Below, one piece after another: positions 22,261 through 33,376 of a stretch of 64,000 bases of DNA (the stretch's first letter is position 1; each line of letters begins with the position of its first letter). Under the pieces are notes generated by a model. The model was not told the DNA's origin, searched no databases, and worked only from the letters and a program-made list of their open reading frames with translations. The DNA is from Sanguinoderma infundibulare. Lineage: Eukaryota > Basidiomycota > Agaricomycetes > Polyporales > Polyporaceae. Location of the stretch: contig JAVLRN010000002.1 in the NCBI GenBank assembly GCA_032821775.1, positions 682,001 to 746,000 of the forward strand, written 5' to 3'. The translations under genes and the position numbers were made by a program.

Positions 22261-23924
22261 ATGGCGGACTCCCACTCGACAATGAACCCCCAGGTATGAC
22301 CATCAGTGATCAATATCCATCGCGCAACATTTTGACGTCCATTTTCAGGCTATCGGGGAATGGAGACTGCCCTTCGATGTCATGGCAGATATCATGGCCG
22401 TCTCCCGAGGGTCGACCATCTCGTCGCTCATGCGGGCCTGTAATACTCTCTACACCGAAGGACCGAAACATCTTCTCCGCGATGGAGCCGAGCTTGACAC
22501 GGGGAATCAAATTACTCGATTTGCTAAGTTCATGCTCACCAAGGATACTTCCCGCTTTGCGTTCTTTCGGACGCTAACGTTGTCCTGCGAGAGCTTGTTG
22601 ATCCACCATCAGGCGCCCCTAGTCCTCCTCCTCACCCATCCTTCTCTGTCGCTGGATACGCTATGCATCGAATATTCAGAGGACGTTCTAGGCAACTACG
22701 GTCTCCCCTCATTGCGGGATGCCGTGAGGGGGCTGAAGACCCTCAAGCATCTTGTAGCACTCCGAGCAGGACCACACACTCTCACCGTACTCGAGGCGTT
22801 GCGTTCGCGACTCGAAACGCTCGCGCTCGGTGTCCAACATCATGCCTTTTGCGACGTGTGGTCGACGTTGGTGCCGTTCTCGGACACGCTCCATACCTTC
22901 CTGTACAAACGTGGCAAGGATTCCGTTTCCATTGCGGAGGGATCCAATCGCTTCCCCAACGTCAGCGGCTTCGCCCTCGCCATATGCACATTGAAAGAAG
23001 ATATCCCGCATGTCACCGCTCTGGGGCGAGCATTTCCTAACCTCACGCATCTCCAACTTCTCCAGGGGCCATGTCTACCCCCTCCTCCGAGCCCGGACTC
23101 GGATCTCGTCGCTCAGCTACGCGAGGCCTCTCGGGCCCAGCACAACTTCTCACACTTATGGCCTTCGCTCACCGAATGTTCGGGGAACCTACTCAGCGTC
23201 TATGCGTTGGGTCTCAACTGCGCCCTCTCAAAGCTATGTCTCTGGGGATACGTTGAGGAACGTTATGTTCCTATCCTTCGTGCGGTCCTTGAGGACACTC
23301 GACCGACACATCTTCAAGTTCACTTGCACACAAACGAGGCTGTAGGTTGCTTAGCCGATGTCCTGCGTGGGCTCCACCCGCGCAGCCCCCGTCGCCTCGA
23401 CCTCAAGGTCGAAGCCGAAGGCCTGACGGATCTTCATCCTCTTTGTGCGAATTCAGAGCACATGGTATGCAAATCACGCCTCTTCGCGTTCTATATTTAC
23501 CACTGGCAATGTCTGACGAACTGGATGTGCAGTTACCACCGAACTCCAGCACGCCGCCTGACATCGCGCTAAACGCAGGCGAGAGACTCATGGTTCGTGA
23601 ATCAGCGTTATACAATACTCTTTGATGCAACATCTAACGATCGCTCCCAAGGTCCTGCTCTCCCCATTATTCGGGCCCTTTCCCCCCGGATTGGTCGAGC
23701 TCAATGTCATGGTCTTGTGTCCTCCGAGTCCACAGAGGCGGCCGTCAGCATCAGATGACATGTTTGCGGAACTCAAGCATAGAGCGGCCATCGACGCACC
23801 GTCCTCGATTCTTACTTGCGAAATCTCCCCCGAAGATGAGTATGAGCGGCCATACGGACCGGACCTCGGCCAATATGACGACGATGACGACGACAGTCAA
23901 ACTGGTTTCCTAATAGTTGACTAG
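22261..23924 (+). CDS. F-box-like/LRR-like protein (cluster member 3)
   Basis: Four exons fit: 22261-22293 (MADSHSTMNPQ), 22349-23464, 23533-23592 and 23652-23924. The second exon gives AIGEWRLPFDVMADIMAVSR and then GSTISSLMRACNTLYTEGPK, the F-box-like head. LRR-like repeats follow (AFPNLTHLQLLQGP; SLTECSGNLLSVYALGLNCA; LSKLCLWGY). The third exon is a small insertion (LPPNSSTPPDIALNAGERLM) not present in member 2. The last exon resumes the family C-terminus (LFGPFPPGLVELNVMVLCPP), with GPDLGQYDDDDDD and a hydrophobic end FLIVD. The last acceptor is aag, so that junction is less certain. The promoter block at about 22,150-22,200 is shared with two relics. Confidence 0.8.
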
Positions 23925-24184
23925 TATCCTGGCAACGAGATACGAACTGTTGACGCGCCAGACACGAACACGAAGAGGGCAGTCGGCAGGTATGTGTTCC
24001 TAACCATTCTGGGCGATAGAAATGCTTACTCGATGGCGCCCCAGGTATGCACACAATAAACCTATTCAACGGCACGTTGTGAGATTTGGTTTACTCGGAA
24101 AGGCAGGAACACACAGGGGAAGGGTTGTATCCACATCGTGTTCGAACAGCTAGATTGCTATTCCGAATCGTTGTGCGGGTACCG

Positions 24185-25116
24185 CTACGAATACCATGAA
24201 GGAGCCCTTTTCAAGAAGGATATTTTGCAGTGTCGCTTGCAGCCTGAAACCCTTTCTGAAAAGTGCGCTAGCGTTGGTAATTTGTATAAAGTTACCTCTT
24301 TCCTTTGGTTCGAAACGGTCAGACTCGGATGCGGTCTCTCTTGCCCAAGGTGCTGCGGCGGAATTGGTTCTCTGTCTCTTCCCCCACAGCCCCCCACTTC
24401 CGGATCCTGGAAGCGAGAGACGAACGCGAAGGTACGTACGTTTGGGTGGGCCCGACGGTTCTCGAACCAGAACAGAGTGAGCCAACAGGCTGTGTTGCAG
24501 AGAAGCGTTTCGATGGGGGGTGGCAAGGGTCCGAGCTCGGCGAAGAGGTCTGTGACTTGCCGCGTTGCGTAGCTTGGGGTTAAGCCCATGGGCAGTTCTG
24601 GTTCCAAGAACACATCGAAGGACAAAAAGCATTGGGCGATGGCGATCGTCAAATGTGTGAGCTTCGCAGGCAAAGCACATATGGCGGTGCAAGCGTTGCC
24701 GCCAGCACGGAAGAGGGAAAGATGTAGGAGGCTGGTGAGGGTGACAGGGCGCATTTGGTCTCTGACAGGAACTGCTCCGAATCGTGCAGAACTAGAGTGA
24801 TCAAGGATAGGTGAGGATATACGAGTAGACTGGCCAGACTCCGTGACGCGTCCCCATGCCACCTCATCTCGTCGTCCAACCGTCCAGCGTGAAGCTTGCG
24901 CAGGAATTTGAAGCGAGTCGGACGCTCCGCAGCCATGAAGGACGCAAAGCTCCGCATTTGTTGCGATGAATGGATTTTGACATCACCGTGGAGGAGATGG
25001 CGAGGGCCTTCGTCGTGCAGAAGATGGCACGACTGCATGAGCGATGTGATGGCGGAGGGTGGACACCATTCCATGATCTCGCTGACGACATCGAGAGGAA
25101 GTGCAGGCTTCTCCAT
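24185..25116 (-). pseudogene. F-box-like gene, left end of duplication copy A; frameshifted
   Basis: Minus-strand ATG at 25,116 opens MEKPALPLDVVSEIMEWCPP and SAITSLMQSCHLLHDEGPRH, the F-box-like head of a second subfamily, then MRSFASFMAAERPTRFKFLR. After ETKCALS the frame is lost, because one base is missing relative to the copy at 63.3 kb (ctgtcaccctc instead of ctgtccaccctc, near 24,749). The continuing frame reads LTSLLHLSLFRAGGNACTAI, later VTDLFAELGPLPPPIETLLC and AHPNVRTFAFVSRF down to about 24,185. Without the lesion this would be at least 300 residues. The gene therefore has one frameshift but keeps most of its length. Confidence 0.7.
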
Positions 25117-27206
25117 GTCCGTGATGAATCGCTAGGAGAGTATAGTATGTACATGTGAGCAAGCACGATACTGGTGGAGACGACGACTTACTAGTGCGTA
25201 ATCCGCAAGAATACAACTTGGATCGCGAGGTGTTGGTGGTATCGAGGATATGATGCAATACGTATATCGCCGTGTGCAGTAGCGATGAGAAGTGAATCAA
25301 GAATCTTTTAGTCCGTCAAGTGGCTGCCTGGTAGCGAAAGGTTGAAGAAAATCAAGACGGCTGACCCATGCGAGAGGACTCCGTCGTATTGGTACTTCTG
25401 ACGCCCGTAGCACCGGGGCGCCAAGGGCCGTTGAAATAGCCGATGCTTGCTGGCTTCCTCCTCGTGTCTAGGACGTCTCTATGTCGCAGTGGGTGTTGTC
25501 TCACTTGACCGTTCATCGCTGCGTGGATCGCGTTTCCCTTATGTTTGACTTCATGCCCCGCCGCTAATAACCAAAAAACGCCTGCCCACGCCACCCAAAA
25601 GCCTCCAACCACCCTGCAGGTTCAAGGTGGTACCGCCTTCAGACCTAGGCTTCCTCTGAACGCTGGCCAACTCGCGGTATTTTCCACTTCGCCCGGTCGT
25701 GTTTCGCTTCCTGGATGTCTATATCCGCTCCCCGTTGAAGTCTCTGCTCCCCTTACCTGTAAGCATTGGTCTCCATTGCATTCTCGGCTATGCTCACCGT
25801 CAATGCACTCACGCACAGCTTCCGATCATTGCCGTTCCGTCCAACCATGCGAGCAGAGAGTGCCCCAGGAGTTCCACGCGTCCAGCATACGCGATTGAGA
25901 CACACGCCGCTGACAGTGAACGGTATGTACTCTCATGCTTCTACGGCGCTGGCGCTGCGAATGAGCGGATGATGTGGCGGAGCTCGTTTCCCAGCACACC
26001 TCTGGGGCGAGGGAGAGAAGCGAATGTCGAGACAGGCCATGTCCATCCTCCTTTCATACTTTCTGTCTGCCGAGTCGCTGTCCTTCCCTCGGTGTTCTCT
26101 CTCACAATGCTTTTATTCCCTGACACAACTAATTTCTTTTCTCAGACTTGTTTCTCCGCACACGCTGTCCCGTATCCCAGCAAGACACCACGTCGCCCAC
26201 CATCACTTCCGCGCAAGTTTCCAGACCATTCTATGGACGAATCTGCGTGTTGGGAATTTTCTCCATGGTCGCTGCGAGGCTTCCCAACCGTCAACGTCGT
26301 CCAGGAGGAGGTGAGTTCGTCCATTCCACCTGACTCCCCTCAGCCATCCTTAGTTCGCCTCTTGCCCAACTTGCATCGTAAGCGTTGGGCTCACACGCAG
26401 TACGGCCTCGCATCGCGCTTTCCTGGATCATCACCTGAGTCGATACTCTGGGTGATCAAGCCGGTGTCGAACTTCTCTGTCGCGAGGCAGGCATGGCCGG
26501 CCTCGCTCTGCCTCGGGGCCAAATGCGCGCCAGCTACGCGATCACTCCGCATCGATGTGCGCGTTAAAGGATGGTCTGCCGGTGGCCTGTCTCGCGGAAG
26601 GTCCGCGTCCTAGACCCGCCGCCTTTTTGCCTGTAATACATGATCGGTCAACCATCGGACACGGCGGACTGTCTCTTTGGATTTCGTGGCGTCCGGCGGC
26701 TCGGTGGGTGCGGAGAGGATCTTCTGGGATCGCAGACCTGGCCTGGCAAGGTACTTCACATGTATTTCAGCAGAGCTTGTAATGATTACCCATAGTCTTT
26801 TGTCCTCGTCCCTCGGTACGTCCCTGAAGGTCAGTCTCCGGCTCTGCTGACGCGGGAGTGCAACCTCCAGGTGAGCGAACCCTCCTCTCCGCGTATGTAG
26901 CATTCGGTTGCTGATGAACGGCAACTCTGAGCAGTCAAATGTAAAAGCGCGAATGCACAGTGCTACCGTGACCGCGGCTGGCTGAATGCCCGGAATGACC
27001 TATTTGGTGAATATACATTCATCCACTCGCTGCCTCACGTTGTTGACAGAATGCATATCTGCAGGTCTTTTGTCGCTGAGTTATCCGCGATGGCAGCCCC
27101 TGATGGCGGAAATCATAAGGATTGTGATGTTTCAATCGCGCCAGCAACCGCTCGTCATCTACATCCTTGACGTCCTTTACGGTTCTGAGGTGAGTGGCCT
27201 GATCTA
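25117..27206. other. Upstream and core-start part of duplication copy A, no firm gene
   Basis: The stretch is conserved in copy B but mostly without a shared protein frame. One exception is the minus frame 25,352-25,612 (HRDVLDTRRKPASIGYFNGP), matched in frame at 62,886-63,122 (HRDVLRTRRKPASIGYFGPC). This may be a small protein or just slow divergence. Another is the plus frame near 27,000-27,100 (TYLVNIHSSTRCLTLLTECI), matched at 45,896. The block at about 26,569-26,680 is placed differently in copy B (62,261-62,396). Confidence 0.4.
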
Positions 27207-28821
27207 CAGTGACTTACAAAACTGTTTCCAGAAAAGTTACTCCCACGCCATTTTCGGCATATCTCCGCAAGTACTTAACGTATGGACATGATGTAAAGTG
27301 CGTTTGGTAGATATACTTCTTGGCTTTCGATCGAGCTATATAGTATGCGAAACGGATGAAAACTACGGGAGATATCGAGTGCTCTTTGCACTCACTGCCT
27401 GGAAACAGTTTTGTAACTCTTCCCGGCACCACACATAATTTACTCATGAAAGGGCATGTACAGACAATTGTCAAATCTCTTGGTGGCAATGTTGTGTGTA
27501 CTGTTTATATACATCAGTCCAGGCTGTAATCTCACACAATACATCTCACTTTCCTGCTATAATCATGCCTAAAGGTTTCCTCAGCAACCATTAACCAGGT
27601 CACCTCTCCTCGCTAACTAACACCATTCTATCACCTATATCCAGGTTAAAACTGGCATTGGTGGGAGTGACATCAGTAAATAATACTCCACACACTTTTC
27701 TGAGGTCTCTGAGGCCAAGGGTGGTCACCTATCCCTTTTTTTTCCGACTATCATATGTTATGTGGCTCACCTTATTAAGACTGGGATGGCCAATACCACT
27801 GTTCAGGTCCACAATTCTTATAAGGATGCATTCCTCAGGACTGTATGTGTCTATGTTATTCATTGTAGGCTGAAGGGATAAAGCACAATTGCAGTAACGA
27901 TGAAGAAACACCTCTAACCTTCATTATGCAGCTAACCAACTAGTTTCTCAGCCTCTCTGCCCTCTTTTTCCACATATACTTCCTCTCATATGACCCAATT
28001 TTGTTCATATTAGTCTTCTCTGATAATATCAGCCTTATTCATTCCTTCATAGTCTAGCATTTCTTTGACAAAGTGACATTGTACTGCTTGGCCTTGTTTA
28101 CAGTGTTGAGTTGAATGTGTTTCCTCATCGTTACTGCAATTGTGCTTTATCCCTTCAGCCTACAATGAATAACATAGACACATACAGTCCTGAGGAATGC
28201 ATCCTTATAAGAATTGTGGACCTGAACAGTGGTATTGGCCATCCCAGTCTTAATAAGGTGAGCCACATAACATATGGTAGTCGGAAAAAAAAGGGATAGG
28301 TGACCACCCTTGGCCTCAGAGACCTCAGAAAAGTGTGTGGAGTATTATTTACTGATGTCACTCCCACCAATGCCAGTTTTAACCTGGATATAGGTGATAG
28401 AATGGTGTTAGTTAGCGAGGAGAGGTGACCTGGTTAATGGTTGCTGAGGAAACCTTTAGGCATGATTATAGCAGGAAAGTGAGATGTATTGTGTGAGATT
28501 ACAGCCTGGACTGATGTATATAAACAGTACACACAACATTGCCACCAAGAGATTTGACAATTGTCTGTACATGCCCTTTCATGAGTAAATTATGTGTGGT
28601 GCCGGGAAGAGTTACAAAACTGTTTCCAGGCAGTGAGTGCAAAGAGCACTCGATATCTCCCGTAGTTTTCATCCGTTTCGCATACTATATAGCTCGATCG
28701 AAAGCCAAGAAGTATATCTACCAAACGCACTTTACATCATGTCCATACGTTAAGTACTTGCGGAGATATGCCGAAAATGGCGTGGGAGTAACTTTTCTGG
28801 AAACAGTTTTGTAAGTCACTG
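27207..28821. mobile_element. Foldback (long-TIR) DNA element flanked by TA, 1,615 bp
   Basis: The two arms, 27,207-27,911 and 28,117-28,821, are near-perfect inverted copies of about 705 bp around a 205 bp loop; I counted only a few mismatches. The element begins CAGTGACTTACAAAACTG and ends with its complement, and lies between TA dinucleotides (27,205-27,206 and 28,822-28,823). Copy B has an uninterrupted site (about 46,110). TA duplication and CAGT ends are typical of the Tc1/mariner superfamily. Neither arm encodes a transposase: the 91-codon and 72-codon frames, present twice because of the symmetry, match nothing I know. The terminal motif acaaaactgtttccag recurs inverted about 190 bp inside each arm, as expected for a second binding site. 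Confidence 0.85.
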
Positions 28822-29693
28822 TACATGTCACTTTCACTCCTTTGAGCGGCGCGCAGTCAAGGTTCGAAGCAACGAGCTCTCGGCCAGTACCAGACGTCCC
28901 GGCGTATGCGGGGAGACCGTCGAACGGCTGTGGCGGCGTGAAACGTCTTCGCTGGGCTGACAGCTCGCAGTATCTGTTGCGCTGTCCAGATGCAACTGCC
29001 AGAGTGAATGTGGAGTTCGTGCGCCAGGAGGCTGTTCCTGTATCGAGAAGCGGTGTTCAAGGTTGACTATAACCACGGTCAATCGTCCTGCGGTATCGCT
29101 TGCGATCTGTGCGTAATAGGACGAATATTCCTCAATGCAAGACACTAATACGTTGCCGAGTAGACTTCGCAGGTTCTCCGGTGTTAGGGGCAGAGGCGGG
29201 AGAAGCGACGAGTAGGCGTGTGCGTGCATAAATGCGCATCCATCGTCCAACCACCCACGCGTAGTCTGCATGCCAGCTGGCGATAAGGCAGGATCCGGAG
29301 ATGCGTTCTCTGGAGAATCGCGTTGCATTACGACCCCTGAGATGACCTCACATGTTGGATGGGAACGTACAGACGCGCGCGGTTGGCTGTTTACATTCTA
29401 CTGGCATCTCGCTCGAACACCTGGTCGGGTCGTTCTAGACGACAACAATCAGGACTACTTCGTGCTACCTGTCATGTGTGAGTCATTCGAGATGATGTTT
29501 GTGGCTTCCGGACATGGCCGGTTGGCCAACTTTGATACCTTTCCGAAGGTGATCTAGAGTCTGAATGAGCAGCGCACTTGAGGCACCGCCTCAAGGGCCC
29601 TGTCCTCGGGCTTATAAAATGCTCAGCAATGAGCATTGGCACCACAAGTTGCTCCCTCATCATCCTGCCTCTTCACCAACTGTTTTCATAACC
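28822..29693. other. Core of duplication copy A upstream of the DUF6533 gene
   Basis: A minus-strand ATG frame at 29,328-28,834 runs 164 codons (MQRDSPENASPDPALSPAGM ...), but copy B does not keep it open (46,130-46,650), so it is probably not a gene. The last 250 bases before 29,694 are conserved with copy B at 46,800-46,954 and contain ttataaaa-like sequence (about 29,611), a plausible core promoter for the DUF6533 gene. Confidence 0.4.
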
Positions 29694-31431
29694 ATGGCCT
29701 CTGCGGCTGTGTCCGCCTTTTCTGATGTTGTTTCTGCTTTGTAGGTTTTCATCAATTGCCACGGTTTATCTGAGCTGACCATTCATCTCCGTCCGGACAC
29801 GGTTATGGTCCCAAGACGGACAGAGGAGTACTACAGCACCGCAGCATTTGGTAAGTCTTTACCCTTAATCCCCTAGAACCTTGCTGATGCATCCCGCACC
29901 GCCTAGCACTGGTCGCATACGACTGGCTGATAACCCTTGATGAGGAAATTCATTGCTTCTGGAATTTTGGCAGCGGTCGAAAGCCCACGGTGTCGATGCT
30001 GATCTATATGATCAGTCGCTACTCGATTCTCATACAGTCTGCTCTCCCACTTCAAACTATATTTCCTATCTCAGAAATGGTGCGTACTCTGTATGATTAT
30101 CGTGTTTCTCACTATAAATGGTTGCAATTCCATAGGTGTATGTTATGATCTACCATCTGGCTGGATGTAGAATCCTCATTGAAAGACAACCGCAGGTGTC
30201 AGATCAATGGTCGGATAAACTTCATGTTAGGACTTGTGTTTCCCTTCATCGCCTTAAGTAAGTGTGAGCAAGCTGGCCACCCTTGCATGTGGAACATGAC
30301 CACTCTCAGTCTTCTCAACAATTCGAGTGTACACCTTATCTCGCAAAAACAAATATATCACCATCTTTACATTTGTCTTAGGTGTACCAAACATCACTGC
30401 AGAGGTGTGTCCCAGTTGGTATCATTAGCTCCCTGGCTCTGAGCTTACTCATCATGTCATAGATAATGGGCAACAGTTGGAATGGGGTAGAACTACCCAG
30501 TCCTTTCAACTGCAGTGCTGGGAATCCTACTGTGTCGTGGAATAAACTACCAATGTGTAAGCACTACTATCCCCTAGATGTTTGTCAGTTGAAATTAAAT
30601 GAGCACAATATTTCCATTATAGTTTCCCTGGCCGCTGGGCTCTGCGAAATGGCAGATAATATCCTCGTGCTGCTTGTAACATGGTATACTACATACACAT
30701 CTTGGAGAATGCAGGGAGGGGTCTTAACGGGGCCATCACTTGTTAGTACTATGTTGTACAATGGTGCGTATGATGGCCTGCACCAGATTAGATATTGGTT
30801 GACCAATTGGGTGTGCAGGAAGTGTTTACTTCATGTGAGCTGACCTGTTCAGGGTCCTCTTTTCTCCCCCAACTGGGTACTGATATAGTGGTGTGGTGAT
30901 CAGTGCTCTCACTTCGTTGGACATCCCCAGCCTGATATCCTTGAAGGTACATAACTAAGCTTCCATCCCCTGTGCTGGAGTCCTGAATATGCATTGATAG
31001 CGAGCAAACAGCTCTTTGACTGGAACTATTGGCAGCCTTATCTATCCGTATGTCAACCACATCCCCCTCTTCCATACACATTGATCTGCTCAAACTACTG
31101 TTGAAGATTGAACTCCATACTTATATGCCGCTTCCTACTGGACCTTCGTCAAGTGGACTGCTCTTCAGCTTATTCCGCATCATCGCCCTCGGCCATCTCC
31201 TCCCTCAACTTCAATGCAGCTGGTTCCCAGATGGCAGCGGAGCTCCCAGCATTTATAGCATCAATGGGCGAGCCTGTCCTCACCGGGATAAGCTTCATAG
31301 ATTCAATAGGCGGGGATGAGGACATGGATCAACCAGAACCCGGTGCTCACGATGAAAATCCGCTGACTGAGACCGGAGACAATGGCAATGGGATGGATGA
31401 GACGGCCATACCACAGAGTGGAAGTGCTTGA
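29694..31431 (+). CDS. DUF6533-family membrane protein in copy A; probable splice lesion
   Basis: ATG at 29,694 (MASAAVSAFSDVVSAL). The DUF6533 core follows at about 29,907: ALVAYDWLITLDEEIHCFWN, then FGSGRKPTVSMLIYMISRYS. Later exons carry VYVMIYHLAGCRILIERQ, then IIVSLAAGLCEMADNILVLL with VTWYTTYTSWRMQ, and PSLVSTMLYN. The last exon begins ILICRFLLDLRQVD, as in the gene at 6.3 kb, and has a Ser/Glu/Asp-rich tail. The exon before the core lacks its acceptor: cgtccag in copy B is cgtccgg here (29,791-29,797), and the following ATG codon is ACG. Unless another acceptor is used (ccaag at about 29,813), the protein would lose its N-terminal part. Otherwise the frames are open. Base composition is more AT-rich than the flanking F-box genes. 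Confidence 0.65.
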
Positions 31432-32047
31432 TTGCGCTGGTGAGTTGAGGCCATTGGTTTCGAGTAACCTTAGCGTGGAACAGCACTGACAGTTTGCTTC
31501 GCAGGTGGACACATGTCACAGAGTGAGCCGAACCCTCTCGATCAGCCACCCTGCTCGTGTAACATCACCTGTTATCCTTTGATAGATACGCTTCTGCTTC
31601 TTGACGTGGCCGGGCCATAACGCTAGATGTACAAACCGAAACGGTCTGATTAGCATAACATATATATTAGACTGCGTTGTATCATATTTATTCTTCGAAG
31701 AACATGCTTACTTATCTTACAAAAATCACTGACGACCCGCCGGGAGCACATGCACCGGACAGACATATTCGATGGCGCCGAAGGTTGACAGACTGCGGAA
31801 AGATAGTTGATAGAAATGGACGAAGGACGCTGCGGACCGTTCCACAGAGACACGATGGACAACGCAGGCGAGATCACAGCGGAGATGCGTCTAAGGAGTG
31901 AATAGCGAGTAACGAGAGTGAGGCAATGAACAAACAAGAAGCCATGATCGTAGCCAACCATCAATATGGGTGACACCGCACCCAAATCTTCAGATCACAT
32001 ACACATCCTCCTTCTCCAAGCTGTACTCCTGCAGCTTCCGGAAGTAC
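31432..32047. other. Downstream region of the copy A DUF6533 gene
   Basis: No gene. Near 31,469 the sequence gagtaacc runs directly into ttagcgtggaacag. In copy B the 12 kb transposon lies at this exact point. A minus frame at 31,985-31,650 (MGAVSPILMVGYDHGFLFVH) is matched in frame at 61,323-61,051. Confidence 0.5.
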
Positions 32048-32839
32048 TCAATCTGTTCCTGACGGTTGCGCACCGTCTCCTGTCATCACGATCACGATCA
32101 CATCAGCTCCGAGTTCTATCTCAACCACAGAATCACGCATCGCGCACCTCGTCCTCGTCAGGATCAACTTCCTCAGCCACACGTCCCTTCGCTTCTCCCT
32201 TCCCCATTCGACTTCGATGCAGGTGGCCGGCCTCGCGACCATTCGTGACCAGGGCAGTCGCCGTCCCACCCCCCGCCGTTGCCTTCGTCCGCGCCCGCGA
32301 CCCCTCCCCGAAGCCGCACGAGCAGGAGGCTTCGGCGGCGATAAGTCGGTATCCATCTCCTCATCCTCGCTGTCCGTGCTCTCAGGAATGTTCTCCCTCC
32401 CCTTTCCCTTGCTCTTCTTGCTCGTTTCCGTCACCCGCGCCTTCCTCGACCGCTTCGGTAGCAGCGCCTCGAGCCTCCACACCGCGCGTTCAGATCCAAG
32501 CCCTCGCTCTCCCTCTCCTCCGGCGCCGCCTGCATTCGCACGCGCTTCTTGCCTGCGACTTTCGGCGGCTCCGCGTATGGGTCTTCGAATTCGAGGGTCC
32601 CAAGGGGTTGGCGGGGCTGCGATGGGCCTGCCTTGCCCTTGTCGAGCGCTGCCACCGCTTCGCCCTTCGCCGTATGCGCGACAGGGGGCTCGACCACTCG
32701 TCGTGCATCGACCCTGCTCTGGAGTGCGAGCCGAAGAGGCCACCGTCAGAGAAGTGTGGGGTGGGCAGCGGCGATCGTGGGTGGCAAGGGAGCGAGCTCG
32801 GCAAAGAGATCTGCGACTCTTTGCGCTGGGTAGTTCGCA
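32048..32839 (-). other. Lys/Arg- and Asp/Glu-rich ORF fused to an F-box exon remnant (copy A)
   Basis: Minus-strand sequence with three partly open frames. Coherent pieces are HTAKGEAVAALDKGKAGPSQ, then PPKVAGKKRVRMQ, and in another frame TSKKSKGKGRENIPESTDSE followed by SPPKPPARAASGRGRGRGRR. A third piece is RNRQEQIEYFRKLQEYSLEK at the 3' end. The pattern of alternating acidic and basic blocks with a short coiled-coil tail resembles small proteins common in Agaricomycete repeats. The frames are broken by shifts in both copies (see 61,386-62,207). The first 70 bases (32,839 downward, VADLFAELAPLPP in the family frame) are exon 2 of the adjacent F-box gene, so the unit is a chimera. Function unknown; probably not expressed as a full protein. 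Confidence 0.4.
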
Positions 32840-33376
32840 CTGTGCCAATCCATTAAGTTCAGTTCTAGTCAAAATCAGAAGAACCCACCCTTGGCCGTCG
32901 ATGGCGATCGTCAAATGTGTAAGCTTGGGAGGCAAAGCATGTATGGCGTCGCAAGCGTTGGCCCCAGCACGGAAGAGGGAAAGATATAGGAGGGTGGTGA
33001 GGGTGGACGGGGCACCTTTGTTCTACGACAGGAAATGCTCTGAGCCGCGCAGAACCAACGTCACCAAGGAGAGCTGAGGATATTTGAGAAGAATGGCCAC
33101 ACACCTTGACGCGTCCTGCAGCCTCATGTTGTCGCCTAACAGACGAACGTCAAGCTTGCGCAGGAATTTGAAGCGAGTCGGACGCTCCGCAGCCATGAAG
33201 GTCGAAAAGCTCCTTGTTTGTTGCGGTGAATGGATTTTGACACCACCGTGGAGGATATAGCGCGGGCCTTCGTCGTACAGAAGACGGCACGATTGCATGA
33301 GCGATATGACGGTGGCGGTTGGACACCGCTCCATTATCTCGCTCATGACATCGAGAGGAAGCGTGGGATTTTCCAT
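32760..33376 (-). pseudogene. F-box-like gene, right end of duplication copy A; nonsense codon
   Basis: Minus-strand ATG at 33,376 (MENPTLPLDVMSEIMERCPT, then SLMQSCRLLYDEGPRYILHG). The segment MAAERPTRFKFLRKLDVRLL follows, then LSLVTLVLRGSEHFLS. It stops at TAG about 33,036, where the copy at 45.2 kb has AAG. Beyond the stop the frame continues to a normal donor (gtgggt at 32,888), a 49 bp intron and the start of exon 2 (32,839), where it meets the charged ORF described separately. Two defects are therefore visible: a nonsense codon and a 3' truncation. Confidence 0.7.

Noticed and set aside
27214..28814. 91- and 72-codon frames in the foldback arms as genes
   Set aside because: Each occurs twice only because the arms are inverted copies; no transposase or other motif, and too short for a Tc1/mariner enzyme.
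28834..29328. 164-codon minus-strand ATG frame
   Set aside because: Not conserved as an open frame in the paralogous copy B, so probably fortuitous.
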